DNA from: Spartobacteria bacterium
Lineage (GTDB): Bacteria > Verrucomicrobiota > Verrucomicrobiia > Chthoniobacterales > UBA10450
DNA length: 64,000 nucleotides
Assembly (NCBI GenBank): GCA_003134765.1
Contig: PLCM01000032.1
Span: 62,001-126,000 of the forward strand
Direction: 5' to 3'
In this document: positions 54,410 through 63,156 of the stretch, in pieces
How positions within the stretch are numbered: the first letter of the stretch is position 1
How the letters are laid out: each line of letters opens with the position of its first letter
Notes under the pieces: generated by a model
The model's input: the letters and a program-made list of their open reading frames with translations, nothing else
The model's database searches: none
Told to the model about the DNA's origin: nothing
Made by a program: the position numbers and the translations under genes

Positions 54410-56188
54410 TCAAATCTCCAAGGAAGCGACCCGTTGCGGTTCTGAAAGCCGAAAGCGCACCTCGAACTCAGTCCATTCTTCACTCGACGAAACCAAATGG
54501 AGGTCCCCGCCATGGAGCCGCACGAGTTCGCGCGCGAGATTCAGGCCGAGCCCGTGGCCCGCGATTTTTTCGCCATTGGCGCCGCGCGAAAAGCGCTCAA
54601 AAATGTGAGGCTGCATTTCCTCGGGAATCGGACGCCCTGTGTTGCCCACCGTCAAATAAATCCAGCCATTCTCGCTGCGCGCGCTGACATGGACCCGGCC
54701 GCCGGGTCGATTGTACTTCCGCGCGTTTTCGAGCAGGTTTTGCAGAATGAGGGAAGTGTAACGCCGTTCACCGGCGATGGAGAGCGAAGGCAGGACATGC
54801 GCCTTCACCTCGAGCCGGAGCGGGTCGGGCAATGCGTTCAAATCGTCCAGCCATTCTGCGATCAGTTGGCTGAGATTGACGGGACTGAATTCAATCCTGA
54901 GATGGCCGGCGTCCATCCGCGAAAGCAGAAGCAGATCGTCGATCACGCCGGTCAGGCGATAGGTCTGGTGATGAAGCGCGGAGAGTTCGTCATAGAGCGA
55001 GGACTCGAGGCTTTCGCGGCGAAGGAGTTCCTCGATCCCGGCGCGCAAAACCGTCACGGGAGTTTTGAGCTGGTGCGACGCATCGGCCGAAAATCGCGTC
55101 GACCTCTGCAGTTCCTCGTGGGTGGAGGCCAGCGCGGCCTCGACCCGTTTTCGGCGGGCGCGGTTTTCCTCCGAATCAAGGGCGAGTCTGGCGACTGGCG
55201 CGGAAAGTCGTTTCGCAATGAGATGACTGGCCGCGAACCCGATGAGAAGCAGCACCGCCCCCGCGCCCAGAATTTGCCAGCGGAGTCGATGCTGCCGTGC
55301 GATCGCGTTTTGGAGTGGATAGACACAGACCTCATAGACTGCGGGGAACGCGGATTCCGGGTTAAGCCGCTTGAAGAAGAGCAGGTGCGGATCGCCTTCG
55401 ATATCGACGCGCGAACTGCGTTCCGCCTTGTTCCCTTCGGCGAGCAGACGCGTCATCTCCCGGTCGACCACGGCTCGCGCGGATTCCGGAAGGGCCGGCA
55501 GATGCAACCAGCCGTTCAGCCAAATTCCGCTCTTCATTTCGTCCGCGCCCCGTTTTTGCACGACTTCGAGCGGCTTGAAACCAATGACCAGCGCAGCAAT
55601 CAGTTCGTTACTCTCGGTCGAGGTAATTGGCAGCGCGATGATCTCGTCGATCGTTTCTTCCGTCGTGCCGCTCCGGCGCAGGAGGTAACCGATTTGCGCC
55701 ATTTGCGGCAACGGTTTCAGAGTGAGCTGCGCTTCCTCATCGGCGCGAAGGATACCCACCTCGGCTGGATTCGGTGGCGGCAGCAGCGCTCCCGTTCGAT
55801 CGAGGAAGCGATAAAACCTCGCGTGCGGCACGCCCGAGATTTGGTCCGGTTGCGGATTGGCTTCATCCTGCGTGATGTCGCGCAGTTCATCCTTCGCGCT
55901 GGGATAGAGAAGATCGAGGGCGTTGTCTTCCAGCGCCGCGTGGATGCGCGGCTTCGCCACCAGGGTGCGGCAGCGCTCGGCGAGCGCGTCGTAGCGCAGT
56001 TCCTCAACGCTGTGCAGCGTGGTCAGGTCGGATTGAAAATCGCGCTGCAGACCGCGCTCCAGATCGGCCATCGCTTTGCGTTGTGCCAGATAGAGGCCGG
56101 TTGCCGTCAGGCCCGCGACCACGAGCATCATGGCGAGGGCAAGCTTCGCGCGGAATCTGGCGGCGTGAGATTTTCTTTCGGCGCTCAA
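54410..56188 (-). CDS. Sensor histidine kinase (two TM, HisKA-HATPase_c)
   Basis: RFSADASHQLKTPVTVLRAGIEELLRRE, LILQNLLENARKYNRPGGRV, GHGLGLNLARELVRLHGGDLHLV. Confidence 0.95.
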   Translation of the reverse strand: MSAERKSHAARFRAKLALAMMLVVAGLTATGLYLAQRKAMADLERGLQRDFQSDLTTLHSVEELRYDALAERCRTLVAKPRIHAALEDNALDLLYPSAKDELRDITQDEANPQPDQISGVPHARFYRFLDRTGALLPPPNPAEVGILRADEEAQLTLKPLPQMAQIGYLLRRSGTTEETIDEIIALPITSTESNELIAALVIGFKPLEVVQKRGADEMKSGIWLNGWLHLPALPESARAVVDREMTRLLAEGNKAERSSRVDIEGDPHLLFFKRLNPESAFPAVYEVCVYPLQNAIARQHRLRWQILGAGAVLLLIGFAASHLIAKRLSAPVARLALDSEENRARRKRVEAALASTHEELQRSTRFSADASHQLKTPVTVLRAGIEELLRRESLESSLYDELSALHHQTYRLTGVIDDLLLLSRMDAGHLRIEFSPVNLSQLIAEWLDDLNALPDPLRLEVKAHVLPSLSIAGERRYTSLILQNLLENARKYNRPGGRVHVSARSENGWIYLTVGNTGRPIPEEMQPHIFERFSRGANGEKIAGHGLGLNLARELVRLHGGDLHLVSSSEEWTEFEVRFRLSEPQRVASLEI

Positions 56189-56835
56189 GGAGTCGCAGGA
56201 AAGTCGACCTGGAGAGTCGAGCCGCTCTTGAGATCGATCGGATGTTCGCGGGTGGTGCGGCTATCGATCCAGGCTTTGAGGGTGTAATGGCCGGCAGGAA
56301 GACCCTTTAACCGGAAGTGGCCACTGTCGTCGGTGACCACGAAATGCGGCGTCGCCAGGACGAGGATGAGTCCGCGCATGTGCTCATGAATATCACAGCG
56401 CAACGTGACCAGTCCGGCCACGTCAAAGATCTGGGACGGCACCGGTTTTTCGTCTGGCCGGTAGCGGCCGAGATCGAAGCGTTTGGCGGGAGAATAAGAG
56501 AAGATGTTGTGATAGGTGTCCTTCTCAAGATTCGGAAACTCGACTTTTGTGCCGACCTGGACCGGCAGGAGCGCGGGCACGAACGCGAGGTCTTTCTGGG
56601 CAACTTGTTTGGTCGGCAGATTCGAGGAAGTTGGGAACGATCCTTCCAGATAGACCACGGCGAGCGGCGGATTGGTCCCGAGCACGCCTCCGGTCGTGAC
56701 GATCTCGTAGCGCTTGGTCATGACCGGCGCGGATTTCGTCCTGGGCAAGTCCACTTGTCCCTCCACTGACCCCTGCGCTGGCGCGGAGCGGGTGAGCGCG
56801 CTCAGGAGGCAGAGGCAAAAGACAAGACAGCGCAC
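56185..56835 (-). CDS. Secreted cupredoxin-like protein (methylamine-utilization/plastocyanin-type) with carboxypeptidase-regulatory-like C-terminus
   Basis: VEFPNLEKDTYHNIFSYS ... VTLRCDIHEHMRGLILVL (His + Cys/His/Met copper-ligand pattern), FRLKGLPAGHYTLKAWID. Confidence 0.82.
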   Translation of the reverse strand: MRCLVFCLCLLSALTRSAPAQGSVEGQVDLPRTKSAPVMTKRYEIVTTGGVLGTNPPLAVVYLEGSFPTSSNLPTKQVAQKDLAFVPALLPVQVGTKVEFPNLEKDTYHNIFSYSPAKRFDLGRYRPDEKPVPSQIFDVAGLVTLRCDIHEHMRGLILVLATPHFVVTDDSGHFRLKGLPAGHYTLKAWIDSRTTREHPIDLKSGSTLQVDFPATP

Positions 56836-56932
56836 ATTACTAGTTCGCGTTAGATAGCCTTGCCCTCAAGGCGCAAGACGATCTTTCGAACTGTCGGCTT
56901 CCTTCAACCGCCGGGTGGCGGCGCTGTGGGGA

Positions 56933-59431
56933 TTATTCCGTTCGCAGCGCTACCATCGGATTCACGCGGGTGGCGCGGCGGGCGGGGACGAAGCAGGAGA
57001 TCGCGGCGACCAGGGTAAGGAGGCCGGCAACGACCAGGTAAATGAACGGGTCGAGCGGCTTTACCTTGAACAGGATGTTTTGCAGAGCGGCGGCTGCAAC
57101 CACCCCGAGCAGGAGAGCGGCGCCACCGGCGCCCAGCACGAGACCAATCACGAGCTGCCACGCTCCCTGTTGCATGACCATCCGGAAAATCCGCTTCGCG
57201 TCCGCACCCAACGCCATCCTGATGCCGAATTCCTGGGTGCGCTGATTCACCGAGAAGCTCATCACGCCATAGAGCCCGACCGCCGACAACATGAAGGCGA
57301 CAGCGCCGAAAATGGTGAACAGCGTCGCGGTCAGCCGGTTAACGCCAAGGATCTCATCATGCAGCCGTGCGGGCGTCCCGGTGAAGTAAGTGGGCAGGTT
57401 GGAGTCTAATTCGGCGATCGCTTTGCTCAGGACTGGGCCGATATTCGCCGCGTTTTGGCCGGCGCGCGGACGCACCACAATGGTGCAGAACTGCGCGGCG
57501 GGTGTGGCCGCTAACAGCGGAACATAGAAGCCAACGCTATCCCGCTCCGCATTGAACGGCCCTTGCATCAGCATGTCAGGCGCGACCCCGACGATCGTGC
57601 GCCACGGCTCCGGCTTTGCCGGATTGAAACGCCGCACCTGATGCCCAAGCGCACTCTGGTTGCCAAAGTATTTTCGCGCGAAACTTGCGTTCACGATCGC
57701 GACCGGTTGTTTCGTGTCGGAATCTTCGATCGTGAAATCCCGGCCTTCGAGGATCTTCAGGCCGAGGGAGCTGAAATAGCCGTCCGAAACTGACTCCGAG
57801 TTGCCTCGCGGCCGGTCGCGATCAGTCACGTAGGTCTGGCCGTCGACTTCGTACTGGCCGAAGTTCGCAAAAGTCATCCGGAACCGGTCGCTCATCGCCG
57901 CATCGACGAAGGCCGGATTGGCCCGAAGCGATCGCAAGGCCCGAACAAAAAACTGGTGCTTCGCGTCGTCGGTCGGGTAATCGCCTTCCATCAATCCCAT
58001 GCGCGCGCTGTAAACGGCGTTCTCATCGTAACCGTAATCCTGCGAGGTCTGGTTCCGAATCGACTTGATCTGCAGGGTCGCGGCGATAAGCAACGCCGCA
58101 GTGAGCGCGATCTGACCGATGACCAGGACCCGCGTGATCACGTTCACCAGGCGGCTGCTGTTGCCGCGACCGCCCTCTTTCATCATTTCTGCGGCGTTGC
58201 CCCGGGCGCTCAGGATCGCCGGGACGAGCCCGGACAGGAGCGTCGCGAAAACCACAATGCCGAGAGTAAAAGCGAGGACTTTGCCATCAATTGTGAACTG
58301 GACCCAGTAGGGCAACGGGAACGGCAAAGCGTTCATCGAGCGGATAAGCAGACGAACGGCCAACTCGGCCAAGAACACGCCGACGAGTGCGCCCATGGCG
58401 GCAAGGAGGAAACTTTCCGTCATCATCTGACGGACCAGGCGCCAGCGGGTAGCTCCGAGGGCTCCGCGGATGGCCAGTTCCTTGGCGCGCAAGGCAGCGC
58501 GGCCAAACTGCATGTTCATCACGTTTACGCAGGCAATCACCAGGACGAGAATCACCGCGCCCAGCATCGCGTAAACGATCTGGCGCAGTTGCGGACCCGT
58601 GAACGAATTGAGGAGCGGCTGGACGCTGGCCGAGGTCAGATGCTCGTTGGTTTTGGGATTGTCGTGCGCGATCCGTTTTGCCAGCGCGGAAAATTCCGCG
58701 TTAACCTGATCGAGCGAGATCCCTTCCTTGAGCCGCCCCATGATGGCGGGCGCTGAGCCCCCGGCCAGGGGGTCTTCGCGAGGCCGGAGCGGAAACTCAT
58801 TGTAGAGCGGCACCCACAGTTGCTCCGAGATCGGGAACTTAAAGTTTTCGGGCATGACTCCGATGATGGTGGCCGCCTTGCCATTTATTCGGACCGATTG
58901 CCCGACGATGTTCGAATCTCCGCCGAAATCGCGCTTCCAGATTTCGTAGCCCAGGATCGTTGTCTTCTCCGCGCCGGGCTTGTTGTCGTCCGCCGTAAAA
59001 TCGCGGCCCATGATCGGCGACACGCCCACGATCCGGAAGAAATCCTCGGTGACATATCCGCCGGTGTAGCGTTGCGGGTTGTTCTTGTAGGTGACGTTGA
59101 TCGTCGATCCATTCAGGTAGCCCGACATCAGCGCGAAGGATTGCTGGCCGGCCTTCAAGTCTTCGTAGTCCTGGGCGGACGGGATGAAGCCGCTCCCGAA
59201 ATTATTCTGCTGCGGCGTTGCCTGCGGATCGAGCAGGCCGACGCTCACGAGCTGTTCCGGATGCGCGAAGGAAAATCCGCGGAGGACAAAGGCGTTGACG
59301 ATGGTGAACTGCGTGGTCACTCCGGCGATCCCCAGGGCGAGGACCAGCACGGCAAGAAAACAGAACGTTTTTTCTTTGAAAAGAATCCGCAAACCGATGC
59401 GGACATCCTGGTGAAAGGTATCGAGTATCAT
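56933..59431 (-). CDS. ADOP/MacB-type ABC transporter permease (FtsX repeats)
   Basis: MILDTFHQDVRIGLRILFKEKTF, AIRGALGATRWRLVRQMMTES, FSVNQRTQEFGIRMALGADAKRIFRMV, FVPARRATRVNPMVALRTE. Confidence 0.93.
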   Translation of the reverse strand: MILDTFHQDVRIGLRILFKEKTFCFLAVLVLALGIAGVTTQFTIVNAFVLRGFSFAHPEQLVSVGLLDPQATPQQNNFGSGFIPSAQDYEDLKAGQQSFALMSGYLNGSTINVTYKNNPQRYTGGYVTEDFFRIVGVSPIMGRDFTADDNKPGAEKTTILGYEIWKRDFGGDSNIVGQSVRINGKAATIIGVMPENFKFPISEQLWVPLYNEFPLRPREDPLAGGSAPAIMGRLKEGISLDQVNAEFSALAKRIAHDNPKTNEHLTSASVQPLLNSFTGPQLRQIVYAMLGAVILVLVIACVNVMNMQFGRAALRAKELAIRGALGATRWRLVRQMMTESFLLAAMGALVGVFLAELAVRLLIRSMNALPFPLPYWVQFTIDGKVLAFTLGIVVFATLLSGLVPAILSARGNAAEMMKEGGRGNSSRLVNVITRVLVIGQIALTAALLIAATLQIKSIRNQTSQDYGYDENAVYSARMGLMEGDYPTDDAKHQFFVRALRSLRANPAFVDAAMSDRFRMTFANFGQYEVDGQTYVTDRDRPRGNSESVSDGYFSSLGLKILEGRDFTIEDSDTKQPVAIVNASFARKYFGNQSALGHQVRRFNPAKPEPWRTIVGVAPDMLMQGPFNAERDSVGFYVPLLAATPAAQFCTIVVRPRAGQNAANIGPVLSKAIAELDSNLPTYFTGTPARLHDEILGVNRLTATLFTIFGAVAFMLSAVGLYGVMSFSVNQRTQEFGIRMALGADAKRIFRMVMQQGAWQLVIGLVLGAGGAALLLGVVAAAALQNILFKVKPLDPFIYLVVAGLLTLVAAISCFVPARRATRVNPMVALRTE

Positions 59432-59516
59432 AGTGGTAGTAGGGTTGGAGTCAGAGGCGATGAAGGGCGCTTCGAAAACGAGATGCGGGAGAAGGCCGAA
59501 GACGCATCAAAATATT

Positions 59517-62021
59517 TTACTCGGTGCGGAGCGCTACCATTGGGTTGACCCGCGTGGCGCGGCGAGCTGGAACGAAACACGACGCCGCGGCAACCAGGGT
59601 GAGCAGACCCGAGACCACGAGGTAAATCGTAGGATCGAGCGCATTGACCTTGAACAAGATGTTTTTGAGCGCGGCGGCGGCGACGACGCCGAGGAGCAGC
59701 GCGATGCCGCCCGCACCCAGGACGAGGCCGATCGCGAGCTGCCACGCGCCCTGGCTCATGACCATGCGCAAAATCCGCACCGCATCGGCACCGAGCGCCA
59801 TGCGAATGCCGAATTCTTGCGTCCGTTGATTCACGGAAAAGCTCATTACGCCGTAAAGGCCGACGCCGGAGAGAATGAAGGCGACGATGCCGAAGATGCT
59901 GAAGAGCGTGGCGATGACGCGATTGCCAGAGAGGATGTCGTTGTGGAATTGCGCGGGCGTGCCGGGGAAGTACGTCGGCAGGTTTGAGTCGAGCACGGCG
60001 ACGGCTTTGCTCAGGACAGGGCCGATGGTGTCGGCGCGCTGGCCGGCGCGTGGCCTAACGAGGACTGTGGCAAACTGCGTGGCGGGCGAGGCGCCGAGCA
60101 GCGGCATGTAAAAGCCGGCCGCCTCGGTCTGCTGATCGAACGGGCCCTGCATCAACGTGTCGGGCACGACGCCGACGATGGTACGCCACGGCTGTTCTTT
60201 GCCGGGATTGAAGATGCGCACCTGATGTCCGAGCGCGCTCTGGTTGCCCCAGTGTTTGCGCGCGAAGCTGGCGTTCACAAGCGCAACTGGTTGCTTCGCG
60301 TCGCTGTCCTCGATGGTGAAATCGCGGCCTTCGCGGAGCTTGAGACCGAGCGTCGTAAAGTAGCTGTCCGAGACGGATTCGAAATTGCAGCGCGGACGAT
60401 CGCGATCGGTTAGATAACTTTGACCGTCGACCTCGTATTGGCCGCCGGGCGCGAAGGTCATGCGGAAGCGATCGGTCATGGCCGCGGCTTCGAATTGCGG
60501 ATCGTTGCGCAGCGCACGGACCGCGCGAGTGAAGAAATCACGGCGCGATTCCTCCGTCGGATACGGCGCTTCCATCAAGGCCAGGCGCGCGGCGTAGACT
60601 CCGTTCTCGTCGTAGCCGTAGTCGAGCTTCGTTTGGTTACGGATTGATTTGATCTGCAACATCGCGGCAATGAGCAGCGCCGCGGTCAGCGCGATTTGTC
60701 CCACGACGAGCACACGCGTGATGACGTTGACGAGACGGCTGCTGTTGCCCCGCCCGCCTTCTTTCATCACTTCGGCGGGATTGCCGCGCGAGCTGAGGAA
60801 GGCCGGGAGCAAACCGGAGACGACCGTCGCGAGGAGCGTGATCGCGAGAGTGAATGTGAGCACGCGACCGTCGATCGTGAAGCGCCACCAATACGGCGGC
60901 GGGAACGGCGCGGCCTTCACCATTTTGTCGAACATGTCCGTGCCCCAAAAGGCGAGCAGGCAACCGGCGATTGCACCGAAGATCGCAACGACCAGGCTTT
61001 CCGTAAGCATCTGCCTGACGAGTCGCCAGCGCGTGGCGCCGAGCGCGCCGCGAATGGCCAGCTCTTTCGCGCGCAAGGCAGCGCGGCCGAATTGCATGTT
61101 CATCACGTTCACGCAGGCGATGAGCAGGACGACAATTACCGCACCGAGCGCGGCCCAAACCGTCTGGCGCAGCTGCACGCCCGTAAAGAATTTTATTAGC
61201 GGCATGACACTGGCGGAGGTGAAATTCTGGTTCGTTTTCGGATTATCGGCCGCGATGTTGCGCGCGATCGCGATCATCTCCGCGTTGGCCTGATCGAGCG
61301 TGACGCCTGGCTTCAGCCGGCCCATCACCGCAGGCGCACGACTGTTCGCGCCCAGGAAAAGTTCGCCGCGCGGCGTCGGCGGCCACTCATTATACAGAGG
61401 CGTCCAGAGTTCCTCCGAGATCGGGAACTCAAAGCCCGGCGGCATAACGCCGATGATCGTCGCGGCTTTGCCGTTAATCGTAACGCTCTGCCCGACGATG
61501 TTCGGATCGGCGTTGAAATCGCGGCGCCAGATTTTGTCGCCGAGGATCGCGGTCTTCGGTGCGCCGGCCTTGTTGTCCTCGGCGGTGAAATCGCGGCCGA
61601 GAACGGGCGAGACGCCGATGATCTTGAACAGGTCGTCCGTGATATAGGCGCCGGTATAACGCTGCGGATTGTTGTTGTAGGTGACGTTGATGGTCGAGCC
61701 GTTCAGGTAGCCGGCCATCATCAAGAACGATTTCTGCGCCGCTTTAATGTCCTCGTAATCCTGCGCGGCGGGAATGTTGCCGTTGCCGAAGTTGTTGTTC
61801 TGATCGCTCGCCTTCGGATCGATTAGCCCGACGCTGACGAGCTGCTCGGGATGCGGAAACGAAAACCCGCGCAGGACGATCGCGTTGACCACCGCGAACT
61901 GCGTCATCGCGCCGCCAATGCCGAGCGCGAGGACGAGCACGGCCAGAAGACAAAACGATTTTTCCTTGAAGAGGATGCGCAGACCGATGCGGACATCCTG
62001 GCGAAAGGCATCGAGGATCAT
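59517..62021 (-). CDS. ADOP/MacB-type ABC transporter permease, tandem paralog
   Basis: Strongly similar to 56933-59431 over its whole length (MILDAFRQDVRIGLRILFKEKSF...RVNPMVALRTE). Confidence 0.93.
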   Translation of the reverse strand: MILDAFRQDVRIGLRILFKEKSFCLLAVLVLALGIGGAMTQFAVVNAIVLRGFSFPHPEQLVSVGLIDPKASDQNNNFGNGNIPAAQDYEDIKAAQKSFLMMAGYLNGSTINVTYNNNPQRYTGAYITDDLFKIIGVSPVLGRDFTAEDNKAGAPKTAILGDKIWRRDFNADPNIVGQSVTINGKAATIIGVMPPGFEFPISEELWTPLYNEWPPTPRGELFLGANSRAPAVMGRLKPGVTLDQANAEMIAIARNIAADNPKTNQNFTSASVMPLIKFFTGVQLRQTVWAALGAVIVVLLIACVNVMNMQFGRAALRAKELAIRGALGATRWRLVRQMLTESLVVAIFGAIAGCLLAFWGTDMFDKMVKAAPFPPPYWWRFTIDGRVLTFTLAITLLATVVSGLLPAFLSSRGNPAEVMKEGGRGNSSRLVNVITRVLVVGQIALTAALLIAAMLQIKSIRNQTKLDYGYDENGVYAARLALMEAPYPTEESRRDFFTRAVRALRNDPQFEAAAMTDRFRMTFAPGGQYEVDGQSYLTDRDRPRCNFESVSDSYFTTLGLKLREGRDFTIEDSDAKQPVALVNASFARKHWGNQSALGHQVRIFNPGKEQPWRTIVGVVPDTLMQGPFDQQTEAAGFYMPLLGASPATQFATVLVRPRAGQRADTIGPVLSKAVAVLDSNLPTYFPGTPAQFHNDILSGNRVIATLFSIFGIVAFILSGVGLYGVMSFSVNQRTQEFGIRMALGADAVRILRMVMSQGAWQLAIGLVLGAGGIALLLGVVAAAALKNILFKVNALDPTIYLVVSGLLTLVAAASCFVPARRATRVNPMVALRTE

Positions 62022-62186
62022 AGTTGTAGTTGGGTTGGAGTTAGAGACGGTGAAGGGCGCTTCGAAGATGAGATGCGGGCGGAGCCGAAGATGGATTCAA
62101 AAAAGGCGAACGCCGCGCCTCGATCCGATTGGCTCACGCTAAACAAACGCCGCCCCGCGGTCTTTTTGTTTAACCGGTTCGGTTGG

Positions 62187-62357
62187 CTAATCGATGGCAT
62201 AAAGGTTTCCATCAGTGCTGCCGAAATAGATGGTGCCGTTGATCAGCTTCAGCTCATGCCCGGGAATTTGCGCGACGCCTTCCCAGCGGCCGGCCGTCTT
62301 TTCCGTCGCCTCGCAAAGGGCGACGGAAGCAAACAGGATGGTGGCGAATAATCGCAA
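62187..62357 (-). pseudogene. Putative chimeric remnant: signal peptide + GRWEGVAQIPGHELKL joined to a PQQ beta-propeller-like end INGTIYFGSTDGNLYAID
   Basis: Own translation with TTG start (absent from ATG-only ORF track): (M)RLFATILFASVALCEATEKTAGRWEGVAQIPGHELKLINGTIYFGSTDGNLYAID*. Confidence 0.45.
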
Positions 62358-62384
62358 CGAAGTTCTCCGGAACTGCGTTGTCGA

Positions 62385-62612
62385 TTAGGCGGGTTGATTC
62401 GTATCGACCGATTGCGCGATCGAAGTCGTGTGGACCACGGTGAGTGGCAACTCGATCGGCTGCTTCGCCATTTGCCAGATCGAGAAGAGAGCGCTCAGGA
62501 CGACGGCAAAATAAACGGCACCTTCAAAGATGCTGCGTTCTTTTTCTTCGGAACGAACCAGTAACGCGTAGGTCGACTCGAATCCTTCGACGGAGAAAGT
62601 ATTGTTTTTCAT
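62385..62612 (-). CDS. Small single-TM hypothetical protein
   Basis: MKNNTFSVEGFESTYALLVRSEEKERSIFEGAVYFAVVLSALFSIW. Confidence 0.5.
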   Translation of the reverse strand: MKNNTFSVEGFESTYALLVRSEEKERSIFEGAVYFAVVLSALFSIWQMAKQPIELPLTVVHTTSIAQSVDTNQPA

Positions 62613-62796
62613 AGGGTTGATTTGATTGACGATCATCCCTATTGCAAAGGCCGTGCCACCATCCCATGAAGAATTATAAGTCGTTGATGAACAAAAGTTT
62701 GCTCATGTCGTCTAAGCGTTGTCCCAATCGTTGCCCGTCTCGCGCTCGGGATTGACCGTTCCGAATTTGGGACAACAAAATTCGTCCCGAAAACAG

Positions 62797-62830
62797 AAGC
62801 GCAGGGGCCGAAACCCCCCTGCGCTTCAAG
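62797..62830 (-). terminator. Intrinsic-terminator-like hairpin after the 62848 ORF
   Basis: GAAGCGCAGGGG-CCGAAACC-CCCCTGCGCTTC, 12-bp perfect stem; followed on minus strand by TGTTTTC. Confidence 0.65.
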
Positions 62831-62847
62831 TGAACTGACCAGCCGGA

Positions 62848-63042
62848 TTACATGTAGTTCAACGCGCCGCAACGCCAGCACGTGAACCAGCTCCAATTGC
62901 CGTGGACATAGTTTCCCGCGCCATCTTTCCAGCAGGTGTAGAGCATGTGCCGGCGGCGCCCGCCCGCTTCACTCTCATCGCCTTTTTCCGTCCCACCACC
63001 GCCCTCTTTATCCGGTTTTTGACCTGATTTTTCGTCAGCCAT
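62848..63042 (-). CDS. Small protein with Gly/charged N-terminus and Cys/Trp-rich C-terminus
   Basis: MADEKSGQKPDKEGGGGTEKGDESEAGGRRRHMLYTCWKDGAGNYVHGNWSWFTCWRCGALNYM; upstream purine-rich RBS (GAGAGGAAAT on minus), terminator downstream. Confidence 0.65.
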   Translation of the reverse strand: MADEKSGQKPDKEGGGGTEKGDESEAGGRRRHMLYTCWKDGAGNYVHGNWSWFTCWRCGALNYM

Positions 63043-63156
63043 AATATTTCCTCTCTTTGTTGGTTAGTGTTTGCCTGCCACATGTTTCCGTGTGACGGCG
63101 GGTCGCCAGTTATGCCGATTCCCGGCAGGTGAGGCAAGCCCTCAGTCAGTCCAAAA

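Noticed and set aside
54497-56287. 596-aa plus-strand ORF opposite the sensor histidine kinase
   Set aside because: Antisense to a convincing HisKA/HATPase gene; biased composition, no recognisable motifs.
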